Under the pieces are notes generated by a model. It had not been told where the DNA came from and ran no database searches. It saw only the letters and a list, made by a program, of their open reading frames with translations. Below are positions 35,201 to 48,148 of a stretch of DNA of 64,000 nt, one piece after another. The stretch comes from Xylaria sp. FL1777. Its lineage: Eukaryota > Ascomycota > Sordariomycetes > Xylariales > Xylariaceae. Made by a program: the position numbers and the translations under genes. Every line of letters starts with the position of its first letter. Positions within the stretch are counted from its first letter, which is position 1. Where the stretch lies: NCBI GenBank assembly GCA_022578965.1, contig MU400631.1, positions 1-64,000 on the forward strand, in the 5' to 3' direction.

Positions 35201-37524
35201 TACTAGAACGTCTTTCTTGACATATCTATGCTCTCGTGTGGCTACGCCTCACGACTCTCCGGTGTCTCGGCTCCCAGCTATAGAGTCCTTGACCACCCCC
35301 ACCAAACATATTTCCCGGGTCTCGACTAGTCCCCAAGGCGAGGCGATGTCTTCAACTTCTGTATAGGGGTTCACAGTAACTCCAAGACGCTAGAACTAAC
35401 GATAATTATCCCAGCTCGTCGTGTAACACACTTAGATTAGAAAAGTCTATCATATTTCTATTCACCTGTCCTTGTAACGGAGAATATCGGAGTGGGTGGG
35501 ATTGTGCCTTGTGGCTGACGCTTGCTGGAAGTAGGTACAGACAAACGACATATGTCATGATACCGCTTAATCCAGCTCTGATGGACAAGTCATCTTCCTC
35601 CTCTTCCTTCTCCTCCTCCTCTTCTTCCCGTGTCATAATGACGATGGAGACTCCACATCTCTTCATCCCCTGCGAATTCAGCTCTGTTCTATTCTAGTCA
35701 ATGGTTAATTAAGAGCCCGGTTATTTTTCCTCGTCCCGCGACGCAGTTCCCGGATACCGGTAGGAGATGCTGCTCTACCAACCACCTGCTTCGCCTTCCC
35801 CCATGGCTGAAGATATCCCTCACCAACGCCTTAAGCACTGACGACGCCTGCAGTGTCTATATTTTAGTTAATGGAGTATCTTGTATTGTGGTACTGCCTG
35901 GCAGTTCCTGCACCCACCGCAAGTGTCTCACGTTGCGTTTGTATCTGAAGTAAGACCAACGCTGTTGATCTAAACAATCTTGTCAAGTTTGCTCCAGGCT
36001 GCATCTTGTGCAGCCGCCAGGCACTGGCTACCGGCGACCTGTCACCTTTGACTGGCCGCATGCGACGTGTTGTTTGATGGAGGACGTGCCGTGGACAGCG
36101 CTGCTGCTACCACTATCACACCGCGTTATCACTGTTAGCAGTGCCTTGCCTTTCACGGTGATCACGCGGTTGACACCGAAAGTAGCGCCCGTATTACCAA
36201 ACCTTTTGACGTTCCGCAGCGGCCACTAGCAACCGTACCACCCCCTTTTCTGGTTAGGTTCATGGACGGGATGAGGAGATTGTTGCAACGGCGTAGCATC
36301 TCGTGTGCGTATGTATGTGTGCGTGAGGATGTGAAAGCCTGTCCATCATCGTTCCTTGCCATGTTTTCAGAACACGTGCCAAACATTTTTATACCGTATT
36401 CTAACAAGAACGATAATCTCACTCTGAGACATGGAGGGTAGTGTAGCTGTCAGCGCTGAACACTGTGCTGGGGCCACCGGAGATATCCTACGAAGTGCTA
36501 CGGTTCCAGACGCAGCGAGCGAGGGAATGGCTGACCTGTTGGGCCGTAATGGTAAAGCTGGGGGAGGGGACAGCCTTACGCTATAACTCTACAGAGTTGC
36601 TATAGGTAGCTAGATACACATGGGTACGAGCCTGTCCTCATGCAAAGAATATGCAGGTAGCCGTGGGGTGGGCAGGAATACCTGACGATGTCAGGCTGTT
36701 ATTCAGAGGCACTTTTTAATGTGACACCTGCCACTCTATCGTTTCTGGGGAGAGGAGAAAGAGACCCAGCATGAGCGAAAGCGAGAGAACGAAAGCAGCA
36801 AACAGATAGATTGTCGTCGATACTTGGGTAATACCTCGCATTCTCTCCATCGCATACGAACCAGGTGTGTATAGGTTCAAGGTGTGTCTCGAAGCGTTGT
36901 ACGGGGTATAACATGAAAGAGACTTGCAGCGTCCCGTCGTTTTCTTTCATATTGGTTTCTCAAGCGAACATCCTCCTTTTGTCACTGGAAACTGGCATTT
37001 TATCCGCTCCTTGAAACATTCGGGTTGAACAATAACAGAGACTTAGCAGAGTTCAGGGTCATTCAGCTGAATTCTTCAAGGCTGAGAAGACGCCAACAGT
37101 TAGAACGTCTCGGGGGTAGCCACCAGCATCCGCCGCTGAAGAACGACTGTGCTCTCTGTATTCTGTTTCTATTCTGGTTTTATTTTTATCGTTTATCTTT
37201 TATTATTTTATTATTGTCAATATTTGTCGTGTCGATCTATTGCTTGTTATCGCCGCAAGTCAAACCAGTCGACGTAACTTCCCGAAAGAACGGGGCAATA
37301 GTCTGAGCAACGTTTCTATCCCTCGCAATTTTTCATATTACATACTCCTTAGGATACTGGTGTGGGCGTGTACGGAATACCTCTCAGAAAAGATGGTGAC
37401 TCCGACTTGTTGTGCTCCCAGCGAAGTAGGAAGCAGACGATATAGCCGTCCTTGCCCGCCGTACTCGTTCGCATATCCTGACCGTCGCCTTCATATCTCC
37501 TCTCAAGACAACCGCACCATCATC
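32295..37524. other. 5.2 kb gene-free region upstream of the Zn2Cys6 gene
   Basis: The longest spacer in the window. ORFs of 130-147 codons exist (33651-34094 and 34010-34402 plus strand, 34546-34986 minus strand) but have no motif, no clear codon pattern and no coherent splicing. A polypyrimidine run (TCTTCC/TCC)n lies at about 35588-35630. A long regulatory region or untranslated leader for the regulator is possible; noncoding transcripts cannot be judged. Confidence 0.55.
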
Positions 37525-38986
37525 ATGACTGATAGAGAGGACTCTGACCAACCCCGTAAGCGAATTGCTGTCGCTGTAAGGAAGACCCGTCCCCATTGTT
37601 AACTCCCTTCTCTGGAATCCGTTATGCTATCCACCCTCAGACTGACTCGAGAACAACTCGAAGTGCGGGAGATGCCGCAAGCGGAAGATTCGGTGCAGTG
37701 GCGACCCAGGAAACGGAGGACCATGTTCCAACTGTAAGAACGCGGGTTACGAGCCGTGTTTGTTCCTGCGAGTACGAAATGCCCACCCACCTACCTCCAT
37801 CGTTACCCCTTTCTACGAAGGAGCTGTCCCAACGAGCTGGTTTCTAATTTACCACGACATCTAGGTGTCCTCCCATGAAAGACACTTTAAAGACAGCGAC
37901 TATACGTATAACCTCGAGGCAGCGCGAGCCTACGCCCACCAGAGTCCTGGCGCCGTTTCACCACTGAGTTCTTTACCGCAGTATGCTCACGATATAGCGA
38001 CCGGGGATGGGCTGACATCGTATCGCCAAAGCTCATACCCATATAGTAGTAATAGTAGTAGTAAGGGTTATTATCCTACCATTCCCGTATGGGCCAGCAC
38101 GTATGCAGATGATGGCACAAGCAGCGTTGACTACAGCTTGAATTATTCATCGTACCATATCATAAACCAAGAGCCGCCATCTCTTGCGCCAAGCTACAGC
38201 CAATACAGCGCCCGGAAGTCGGTTTATGTTGACCCTGAGGCATCCTCATACTCCTACGGCAACCTGGTACATCGACCTGCCGTCAGTAATGACAGTCAGG
38301 GTTTCTCTCTTTCGAGCATAGCAGCATCCCTGCCCAGTGCCTCCGATAGGCTTCATTCGAGCGTTAACAGAACACTGACGAGCTCGTCAAGCTATCGAAC
38401 CGACGGGCTTCCGGCCCAGTACTCAAACACGAAAACCTCATCAGCGAGTACCATTGCAGACGTAGCGTACAGTAACCTACAACCATCATTCGAATCCCCT
38501 TATTCCACCACTGGTACGCTCGCCTCTACTATCACTCATCCCCCGTCTAGCCATGCTGACACATCCGCATACCCTCCAGGCACTACGACGGCAACGGACC
38601 AATTGTATACCTCGGGTGACCAAAGCATCCGTTCCAACGAGGACGCAAACGGTGGTCTCGGCTACATATACGGAGAGAACAAGCTCAGTGGCTCGCGACG
38701 CGAATCCCACTCAAGTGGAGGGGTGAGCACCGGGTCTCTGCTATCCAACGGCCATGTCTACGTGCCGGACTCGCACTCGGCCCACCCGACACCTCATCCC
38801 TACGTGATCTCGAGTGCATCATCGAGCTCACAGGCCAGAGGTATCGTCGACGGAACTACAGCATCAGCTAGCACGGGGTTAGGCGGTGTCGGCCGCGGCG
38901 GCGGTAGCGGTAGTAGTAGTAGCGGATCCTCGCATCGACCGTCGGACAGTCAGCGTCGATCTGCGGGTAGCCTCCGCGGGGCATAG
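37525..38986 (+). CDS. Short Zn2Cys6 (GAL4-type) transcription factor
   Basis: Nuclear DNA-binding regulator of 426 residues. Exons 37525-37575, 37664-37771 and 37865-38986; donors GTAAGG and GTACGA, acceptors CTCGAAG and CATCTAG, all phase 0. The joined sequence places a basic segment (RKRIAVA) before the binuclear cluster C-x2-C-x6-C-x9-C-x2-C-x7-C, residues about 18-50, reading CGRCRKRKIRC, then CSNC, ending PCLFLRV. The rest is a Ser/Tyr/Thr-rich disordered region with SSS and YSS runs and a Gly-rich end. There is no fungal_trans middle homology domain, so it is a short-form factor, possibly needing a partner. Exon 2 encodes exactly the finger, and splicing is needed to form it. Targets unknown. 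Unusually long upstream spacer. Confidence 0.9.
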
Positions 38987-41054
38987 TTCTTGACAACTGA
39001 CATATATCTCCGTGCCCATCACCCCCTTTAACCACGTATATGGACAATGGCAGCCTGGTCCTGCGGTGTGACACATGTTCGGGGAGGGGTTAGTAGCACC
39101 ATAACGCTACGCATGGATCTATGCCGTTTTCCCTATACATAGGGTGGTATATTGTCGGTTTGCAGTTAGGACCAAAGATTCCTGGAACTGGATAGCTAAC
39201 GTCGTCGTTCGTTGTCATCGTTGTCATCGCCGTCATCGTCTGAAAGGTATCTTGTTCTGGAGGAAACGGGTATAGATCCTCTCGACTGCCCCGTACGCCT
39301 CATTTTCTTTCTCCTATTTGGTTGGTTTAAAATCTTCGCGTCCTTCTAATATATGTCTACCACTACTACTCCATCTTCTCGGATCCTCTTCTGGAGCAAA
39401 GCCATTCCGTTCAACGCAAGTATCCTGACTGTTTGCCTGACGTGTTAGTCAGCTTGTCTGGTCTGGTTATCAACACTTGCTGAGTTCTACACGTCTTTCC
39501 CGCCGCACGTTTCTGTCCTTGTCATTCACGCCACCGTCATTCTATATTCCGTCATATGGCCCTCTATGTCGCGCTTCGTGGGGGTGAAAATGAATTGTTT
39601 TAAGGAGCGAGGCTGGGATTAGTGTTCCTATCTAACAGCATTCTGCGGGTTCGTCTATAAACTTATGAGACGACCGATTGATAGAGTCGTTGCTGTCAAA
39701 AGGTAAACCATGGAAACGAAACTACAAGCTGTCTGGCAACAAGAAAGATATCCTCATCCTCTCCGGTAATAGGAGAGAAGAACGACACATCTCCTAGCAC
39801 GATTTGTCTCAATGAAAGAACGGCTCCCTGGGCGTCATACCGCCCCTTTTTTGTTCGCCTTCGAATTTAAACTTAATTTGAGTCTGATGATCGACTTCTT
39901 CTTCCGGAGAAAAACGAGTACGAGAGAAAGGAAGAAAGGAAGGAAGGAAGGAAGGGAGAAGAAAAAAACCATTAAAAAAGACGCAAGTAAAAAAACAACC
40001 TTAATTTCCGGGATGATACATTCCCGATTGGTTAGTTATCTTTATCTAGACCTCAGCACGCACCAGGGTCGAACCCACTGAGTTCCATTACACATTGAAT
40101 CGATGAAGTACGGTATAGAGGAAACATTGAGCAGTCAGTCAACAAACGAAATCATTTGGATGGAAAGATAAAAGAACAGTCACTGTCCTCCCTCTTTTTG
40201 TCTCCCCCCTCTTTCACTTTCTTGTCCGCCTCTGGCCCTATGGTTGTATACGCGTTGTGCCGGTCTCGCCGTACCCACTGTCTTTCTGTCTTGTTCGTAT
40301 CCTCGCTACTGTTATTACAATCGCATCTCTTGGTCAACACAAGTATGTAATTTGTTTGCCCTGGTCAACCATCTACCTGTCTACCCCCTCATCTATCTCC
40401 CACACATCTCCTGCTTATGCCGCATGACCGTTAGTAGCAAACAGGCGGTGGTTTAATATCGACTATTAGCTACTATTGTGCGGCGCAAGCCTTTAACGAG
40501 CCGAGTGAGAGCGCGTTGGTCTGTTCGAGTATGGTGTTTGTTTTGTAAACCATGTATGTGTTAATGACATGGGTTGGATTCATCTTTCCACAATAACAAA
40601 TCGGTGTGCTGTTTACTTTTGAAAAGAGAACAACATATTGCTGTTTTGATATCATGCAGAGCAAGATATAGGGATCCCTAAGTGTACGTGTAGTATACTA
40701 CTTATATAAGAAATGGATTCAGCCACAGTTTGTACCTGGTAGATACAAGATGTGGCTGTGAAGCACTAAAGTCCCAAGCCCCATAAGCAGTGATAGTTAC
40801 AACCAATCACGGATCACGGATATCTTGTCATATACTACATAGTACATAGCTACTTAGGTACCGGTGCTCGCTGCTTATCGAGGAGGTCAATTGCAATTGA
40901 TCAATTCGTCAATCACTCCATCGCAACAACATCTTTTGCCCTCACCGCATATCATCGACGACAACGACCTCGCGTACCAACTCTCACCTCCCCGTCTTTT
41001 GTCCCCCGTCCCCCGTCAACACCTGCTTCGAACTCGCTCATCAGAGCAGGAGCC
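38987..41054. other. 2.1 kb spacer Zn2Cys6 gene / NDUFB7
   Basis: 3' region of the regulator and promoter of NDUFB7. Holds a GGAA tandem run (39928-39956). No coding region supported. Confidence 0.6.
39928..39956. repeat. (GGAA)n microsatellite
   Basis: Imperfect AAGG units ending in an A-rich purine tract. Confidence 0.9.
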
Positions 41055-41479
41055 ATGGGTCTCCTCAGCGCTTCTTCAGAAGGCCCAGCCAGTACGTGCA
41101 CCACCGAGGACCATGGTGGATGAATCAAGGCATCTTGCTGCTTGGAGGAGACCAGGCTAACAAGGCATGTCGCCTTCTCCGCAGAGGCCACGCGCGAGGA
41201 GATGCGCGAGGCCAAGCTCCCCATAGCCTACCGCGATAGCTGCGCGAATCTCCTGCTCCCCCTCAACCGATGTCGCGTCGACACGTACTACCTACCATGG
41301 AAATGCGAGGTGCGTGCGTCCGACCCGACGTTTCCTGCTCTTCTCCCGTATTTCTAACAAAACCCGCCCCCCAGGACGAGCGCCATAGCTACGAGAAGTG
41401 TCAATACGAGGAGTTCAAAAAGCGCGTGGCTAAGATGGACGAGTTGCGGGCCTCCAAGGACGGTGCACGGAGTAATTAA
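41055..41479 (+). CDS. NDUFB7: Complex I subunit NDUFB7 (B18)
   Basis: Accessory subunit of mitochondrial NADH:ubiquinone oxidoreductase, on the intermembrane-space side of the membrane arm. Exons 41055-41091, 41185-41309 and 41375-41479; donors GTACGT and GTGCGT, acceptors TCCGCAG and CCCCAG; 88 residues. The first join gives GPAKATREEMREAKLPIAYRD. Twin Cx9C motifs are intact: CANLLLPLNRC and CEDERHSYEKC, the substrate signature for Mia40 oxidative import. FKKRVAKMDELRASKDGARSN is the usual C-terminus. No cleavable presequence; an N-terminal Gly after Met could be myristoylated, as in some homologs. Confidence 0.94.
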
Positions 41480-42276
41480 TCAGTCGATCAGCCAAAACCC
41501 TCCGTTCATCTACCTGTGCCGGTCATCCGAGTGTCGAGCCTAAGGTAGCTCTGCCTAGACCGACCGCCCTGAAGTCGGGGCAAGTCAAGTTCGAAACTGT
41601 ACACATATACCATACCTACCTAACAACCTTCATGGTCGAACGGTAGCCAAGTAACTAAGTAGCTCTATGGGACTGTCGCTGTCATAAGCTATCCGCTTAT
41701 ACCTACAGCGCCAGTGAATCCCATCAACGTTCAAATCCCATTTCCACCAGGGCCACCTTCATACTATCATATGTCAAGTGCCACTGTGCAAGCATCGCTA
41801 TTAAATATCAAAGCCAAACTATAAGACTCGGTGATGCTTGGCACGTTCGTTGTGTAGTACTTACCTCGGGAGCCAGAGAGGGAGCGGGGAAGAAGGCCAA
41901 AACCCGTTGTGATACCTGGCATTCCGCTACCCCAATGATGTCTATACAGCATGTCAATGCCATTGTTTAGGCTAGACGTAGATGAGAAAGGGCACAACGA
42001 AGCGAACTCCCTCGCATAACAGCCCTTCACTCGATTTGTAGATCTAGCATGAAAGCAGACCCTAAAGTAAGCAACTACAGCAGCTGCGAAGCTTACACAC
42101 ATAGCACTCTAATCCTGGGCTAAGCCTGACATTCACCAACTCGCTGTGCCGACCTCTTGTGGCAAACCCTCGACCTAATTTTCTTTGACGGGCGTCCATT
42201 TCAGAAGCACAAGACAGCCGAGAACGGATCCAATCTTCAACCCTAGTCCCACCGTCGCAACCCCCCGGGGGCTCTC
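41480..42276. other. Convergent spacer NDUFB7 / coilin-like gene
   Basis: Two genes end here. No coding region or repeat of note; a few TACCTAC words near 41610. Confidence 0.6.
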
Positions 42277-45200
42277 CTAGATGACCGACTTCCTCGCCTT
42301 CTGGCCTCTCACATTACGCTGTTTCTTCACCCACCCAGCACCTCTCGGCAAGCTATCAGACCGGGGGGTGTATGTCCCATCGATCTCATCATCAGCATAG
42401 CTTTCAGTATAGGTCGGTTCTGAATCCGAGGAGAGCTCAACGACATGGGCGCTGGGGGGGATGGTGAAGGGCCGCCTCCTCGGCGGTGGAGAAATAGTCT
42501 CCAGGGTCCTCGCTTGGAACTGCGTTGAATCTTCTCTCTTTACCTTGAGGCTGTTGTTAGCCGGTGTTGGCGAAGATGGGTCGTCGAACTGTTCGTTGAG
42601 CTTTCGCATCGCATCTTGGTATTTCGCGTTCGGAGAGACACTCAATGCGTTTGGCTTAGGGATAATGGAAGATTCGTCCACCCTCGATGGGCTCTGAATG
42701 CTGTGGGAGGTGAGAGCAGTGCACCAGAGTTGATTGAGCGAAGGAAGGGATCTTGAAGTGGAAGATGTTGACGGAGATGACCCCTTGGCTTTATCATCAA
42801 CCGGGTTATCGTTGTGGTCAGGCGTCGCCGTTTGTCCAGTGACAATGGGAGTGAAAGGGCTGCGCGCCGGTGGGGGTGTGTTATATACATGATCGTGATC
42901 CTGGTGATCAATGTCATTCGTCGCCTCGGACGTTAATACATGATTGTCAACGTCCATGGTGTAGTCAAATTGTCGCCCACTGTGAACACCATCGGCCGGC
43001 GAAGAAACAGCTGCGTGAACTAATACAGCTTCGGGGGTTCCGGTAATGATATCACTGCCAAAGTCTTCTTCTAGGTGTGACTGGCATGATATGGCTGGGG
43101 GCATGAAGCTCGAGTTGTCGGCTCGCGGTGACGCGCCTAATTCTATGCTAGAGGCTGTACCCCAGTTACGAATCGGCGAGTTGCTGCTCATTGCTTGACT
43201 GGTGGTTTCATGAAGTTGTCGAGAAGGACTGCTAATCTCAGAGGTGTCGGACATGGTCAAACCAGTTGCTTGTTGGTCTTGCCTGGCCTGGTGGAATGTT
43301 GAGTTACCTGTAGCCTTTACGCAGGACTTGACGCTGGAATCTCTTGGTCCTTTTTCTGGTAAACTGATTGACCTCGGAGTCTCGCTGACAGGAAAGCCTT
43401 CTTCGCTGGTCGCTCGCCCTGGATCGAGGCTACGTGCCCTTTCCAGGCTTGCTATGTGATCCTGTTCCTGATGGCTGGATATGAGTGGTGCAATCGATTC
43501 AGCTTGATCTTCAGTTCTAATTGTTGTTTCGTTACCTATCGCCACAGAGCCAATACATTTAGAATTAGAACCAAAACCTGCCGTCAGATCTAGAGGTTGC
43601 TGCAGGATTCTTGGATCCTGCATATCTGCCTATGAATGTTGTTTTAGTAAAAGTGGTATTTGGATGATAACAGCAGGTTCGAGATCATGAGCTTCGCAGG
43701 CTCGGCAATGCTTGCTTCCTCCTAGGGGTCAAGTATAATATTTATGAGAGCACATACCCAGGGAATGTTCCGGTATCCTTCATACATACCAGCGTCGTCA
43801 TTATCATCATTTAACTCATCTTCTTCGCGCAAGTCTGGTGCTTCAAACCGATTATATATTCGCTGGCCCGTTCTGTGGTCGTAACGCTTCTCATTTTCGT
43901 CCAAGTAACGATCCCTCTTAGCTAGGCACACCTCAAGAGCCGCCGTATCGTCATCGACCTTGACCACAATGGCAGCAACCCTGGATAGCTGAGGCTGCCA
44001 ACCAGTGGCTGAGGAGCATGTCCATTTTAACCACGTAATCACCATGCCCACTTGGGCTTTTTCAGGTCGCAGGATGGGAAGTACCGAGACGTCTGCGTAA
44101 TCTAAGAGTCAATGGCATTGAGCGTAGTAGACAGTTCATTCGGGGCCCACTGAAGAAACTAGGAGAACATAGGAAGTAAGATACTCTTATAGACATTTCT
44201 ATTCTACCAAACTATGAGAAATAGAGTGAAAAATCCTTAGGCAAGCGTACCTTTTGGCAGAGAGGGCAAATCGTCAAGATCGGTATCTTGGCTGGTCTCG
44301 TTTGCTACGTCATTCTCATGAATGGGAATTTCATTCTCGACATCGTCGTAGTTAAGTGTGACATCGAACCCATTCGTGGTATCATCTTCTCCGTCGTAAG
44401 TACCGTCTACTGATTCATACGAGTGGTGGTGTTTCCTTTTCTTATCGAGATGGTTGGCACCATAGTATTGGTTGTGATTTCGCTGTGCTCGCTTGCTTTG
44501 ACATCCACGTTTGTTCTTCGAATCTGTAGGGTATTGTTGCTGTGGATCCCATCTCTGCTGGAACGGAAATGGGGCTGGGCTGAGTTCGATATTATCCTGA
44601 TAGCACTCCACAGCTCGGTAGTTGATCTTGAGTTTCCAAGCATCAGGATCTTGCTCATCGTTAATACTCACAACTTCGTCCGGAGTTGGCCGCGGCCGAG
44701 AGCCAATTTGTCGATTTGTACGTAGTTGAGCATTGGCTTGTAGTTGATCACGAAGCTTATTTTCATCATCCTTATTTTTCGGGGTGCGAAGACCGAGTGC
44801 GCCAAAGACCAGACGACGGCCGGCCCCGAGGTCAATGCGACGTCTCTTCTGACTTACCGAGGCATTAGAGTCATCCGACGATTTGTTGGTTGTCTCAACG
44901 ACGGCCTCATTCTCATCAGTCTGCGGGCTGGCATCTCCTTCCTCGGCATGTTTCCGCTTCACACGATCTATCTCTATGAAATCATGGTCGAGTGACTTCT
45001 CTCCTAAAGAACGAATCTCGATACTACTAGTTGCAATCGCGTCTAATAGTGCCTTACGCTTAGCCTCGAAGAGAGCTGTTCCGTTGGTATGAGCATCATG
45101 GTTTCCGTCTCCAATCGGAACAAACTCTGTAGTAGTATCAATAGTATCGCTAACACGAGGTTCCTGCATCTTCCTCTTAGCTAGTTTTGCAGCTCTTCGA

Positions 45201-45518
45201 CGAGCGTTGCGACGCTTGGTGCTTTCTTTTCCAGCCCCGGGAGGGACCAGAATAGGCGCCGGGATTGCTTCCGTCGGTTTAGGAGAGAAAGTACTAGGCT
45301 GTGGTACAGTCTGCGATGTTTTAGTTTCTTTCGCAGTTAAAATCCTATTACTGAGAGATTCATCGTGGGCGTCTCTTTCTGACTCTGAGCTTGAATCGGC
45401 CTCTGTGCTTTCACTTTCGGAGCTGCTGTCAGAAGATTCGCTGGAATCGTAGGACTCCTTGTCTTTTGCTGTTGGGTTACCATAACTGTTCACTTTGGAT
45501 GAGCGTTCTTCGGGACCA

Positions 45519-45550
<32 letters not shown>

Positions 45551-47201
45551 TGTAGCGCTTTCGCTAGTGGAATCGGAAGAGGAGTGGACATCATGAGCCA
45601 TTGATCTCTTAGACACTTCGCTAAGCTCATCGTTATTCTCTGAGTATGAATCACTAGAGCTGACTGAACCAGATAGACTCGAGGAATGCCCGCTAGGCGA
45701 ACCTTTATCGTTTGCATGGTCAGATTCGTCACTGCTCGTGCTTGAATTAAAGCTGCTCCTACTATCCGAGGTATCCTCTTCCTCCTCAACCAGCTGAATT
45801 GTAGGGGCCTTTGGGGTTGTAAATCTAGCTTCACTGTTGCAATTGCTTTTACTGTTTTCGAAAGAAGTGGAGATCGCAGCCATATGTGCCAGCCCTTTCC
45901 CAGATGTGATAGTACCTGGGGGAAAGCCGGCATGGTCTAGAAAACGCCTAAGTTAATAATGTTTCAACCAGCATTCCTCCACTGAAAAGGGAAGGGAAAG
46001 CAAAACCAACCGTATTTCCGCCAAAGGCTATTATTATTAGCCTCATATTCATCGTTATTAGAATCATCGACTGATGATTGTTCTTGAAACTTTCGTTTCC
46101 TCGCCAAAGGCCTGCTAGTAATTCCGTTGGTAGAAGACGAAGTAATCGGTGTTTGCGATTCCTCTAAGTCTCCGTATGGGACACTATTCCCAGGTCGCCA
46201 AGCGATGACAGCCTCTTGCGACATATAGGGACTAAATCCATCAGATAACACGTTATACGTTGTTTTAAGATTTCCCTTGGAGGCCAGCAGCACCTTCTCA
46301 CATATGTCTATCGGGGCCGCCGGAAACGCAACGCGTAAAGCAGTCAGTTTATCGAGAGTATCGAGGCCTGTTGGTTGCACCATAGGTGGGTCATCTCCTT
46401 CTAAAGCAGTATTCTCAGCGGCTAGGTCAAGTACCTCTTGTGCTAAATCTTCATCTTCTCCGTTTTCACTGGCGTATTCATCGTTTTCGACGTCGGTACC
46501 TTCCCCCTCTTTGTCTTCGTCTTCCTCGATACGTGACCTATTAGTCGAGCTACTCAGGCTATTCGACTCAGCATCATGATTTGTAAAGTTAGCGTCGTCC
46601 GCATTGGAGTCACTATCATCGTCTTCGTGCAGCTCGCCATCAGTAATTAAGCCAACTGGGGAGTGACCATCCACTTCGTAACCTCTATCGTCGTCGTCGC
46701 CGTCTTGTTGGGTATATGCTAGTCTGGGCCGCTTTAGCGGAGGGATATAGATGTTCGGACGGCCGGCGGTTGTCTTGAGATGGGGTCGACCGAAAGGAAC
46801 ACCGTCAATCAAGTGCCTTCCATCGGAGGAAACCTGGTGGCGGCCGCTTATGCGCCGCCTGCGGTGATCGTCTCGGTCAAGGGCTCGAATGCTACAGCCG
46901 TCAGCCATAGAAATCAATAGTGTGGAATATGGACTCACAAGACTCGGTCATCGGGTTTCAGCACCCTTTGAACTAATTGATAGTGTAGGCATTCAAAACT
47001 GGTGCCGTCGCTGTCGCGTAGCTCGACTGCGTAGTCTTCGAGACCCCAGTGGTCGCTCTCTAGTGGGACCAGGTCGTTGAGCTGTTCAAGGAGCTTTGAT
47101 ATGGTGGGGTTGGTGTCGAGATGCACATGCCACATGAGTCGGAGCTCGGGAAGCCCATTGCGACGTACGACGAGCCGCAGGCGCATGTCTTGATCAGTCA
47201 T
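42277..47201 (-). CDS. Large coilin-like nuclear protein (DUF7357-type N-terminus)
   Basis: Five exons joined in consistent phase: 47201-46939, 46891-46011, 45936-44251, 44101-43758 and 43629-42277; 1508 residues. Donors GTGAGT, GTTGGT, GTACGC, GTATGT. The N-terminal about 95 residues (MRLRLVVRRNGLPELRLMW then LLEQLNDLVPLES, WGLEDYAVEL, VLKPDDRVFIRAL) look like the ubiquitin-like N-domain of coilins. A conserved SGRHQVSSDGRHLIDGVPFGRP segment follows. The middle is highly acidic, Ser/Asp-rich, with basic patches RRNARRRAAKLAKRKM. Exon 4 (YADVSVLPILRPEKAQVGMV then ITWLKWTCSSATGWQPQLS) resembles the Tudor-like C-domain of coilin. The tail is disordered and basic (KKQRNVRGQKARKS). Inferred role in nuclear bodies or snRNP metabolism; the family name is from memory, the exon chain is firm. 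Confidence 0.85.
45520..45550. repeat. Hexamer repeat coding Ser-Asp
   Basis: Five GTCGCT units on the plus strand give alternating Ser-Asp on the minus-strand coding sequence, inside exon 3 of the coilin-like gene. Length could vary between strains. Confidence 0.9.
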
Positions 47202-48148
47202 GTTGAGGGCGATGTCGGCAGGTCATTGAAGGTGCTGTAGATAGATGGTATCATATAGCAGCTGCGCGGGCGGAGGGCGGAGGGCGGAAGAGAGGCGCAA
47301 TTTGGCTATGGTTAATTTGACGACAAACCAACAACAAATCAACGACAGACGCTGGGCGCAAGCTATCACCTATTGGAAGAGATAGGTCACTCTTCAATCT
47401 GATATTGTGGTCGAGAACATGAAGTAGAGGCTGGCAGAAGAATAAAGCACGAAATTCATGGAGGCAGCCTTTGGGGTATCAACCGAGGGGTACACACAGG
47501 CACTCTGAGATTCTAAGATGAGATGAAAAGAGAACGCGTCGGAAGGGTCGACGAGGTAGGTAATATCAAAGCTAAATGACTGAGCCTTATCGATTTGAAC
47601 ATTTATTATACTAGATGCAACTTACCTAACCTCCCTAGGTACTGTAGTCCGCCCGTAGATAGTGGACCAATCTGCGAGGGGCGACCCACTAGGTCCACTC
47701 ATGTATAAAAACGAAGCTAGTGGGCGAAAGGATACCGATGAGGTCTCAACAAGCACGTGGGGCACATCGGGCAGTGCCGAGTCGGTATGTACTGCATGTA
47801 CATAGTACCATACAATCCGCGCGCGTGTTCCAGTCCTGGTATCTTAGAGTGTGGCTAGAGAAGTGGCGCACCATGCATATTAATTGTCTCCAATTTTCTT
47901 CTCCTCTTGACCGAGTCCCCAACACACCCATCCCACCTATCGAGCCACTAGTCTAGGCTAGTGTACATATGTTACTCCATGATTATTATTCTCTCAAAAC
48001 TTCGTCAGTTTATCCCACTACCTTTTTGCTCAACTCTCAACCTTTCTACTTTCAATACCATTCCTTCACCGACCCACTACGAGACTTCCTACCACCATCT
48101 AACGTCGTCATTCTTCTCTCCCCTTGCCACGACCAGCAACCCGTCGAA
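47202..48148. promoter_or_regulatory. Divergent promoter coilin-like gene / MDH
   Basis: 947 bp between two outward start codons. Contains CTAACCTCCCTAGGTACT words near 47628-47643 and a CT-rich leader (TCTCAACC, CTTTCTAC, TTCCTTCACC) just before the MDH start, typical of highly expressed fungal genes. Confidence 0.5.

Noticed and set aside
40060..40085. Possible tRNA B-box (GGGTCGAACCC)
   Set aside because: Lacks the conserved TT of GGTTCGA and no acceptor or anticodon stem could be folded around it.
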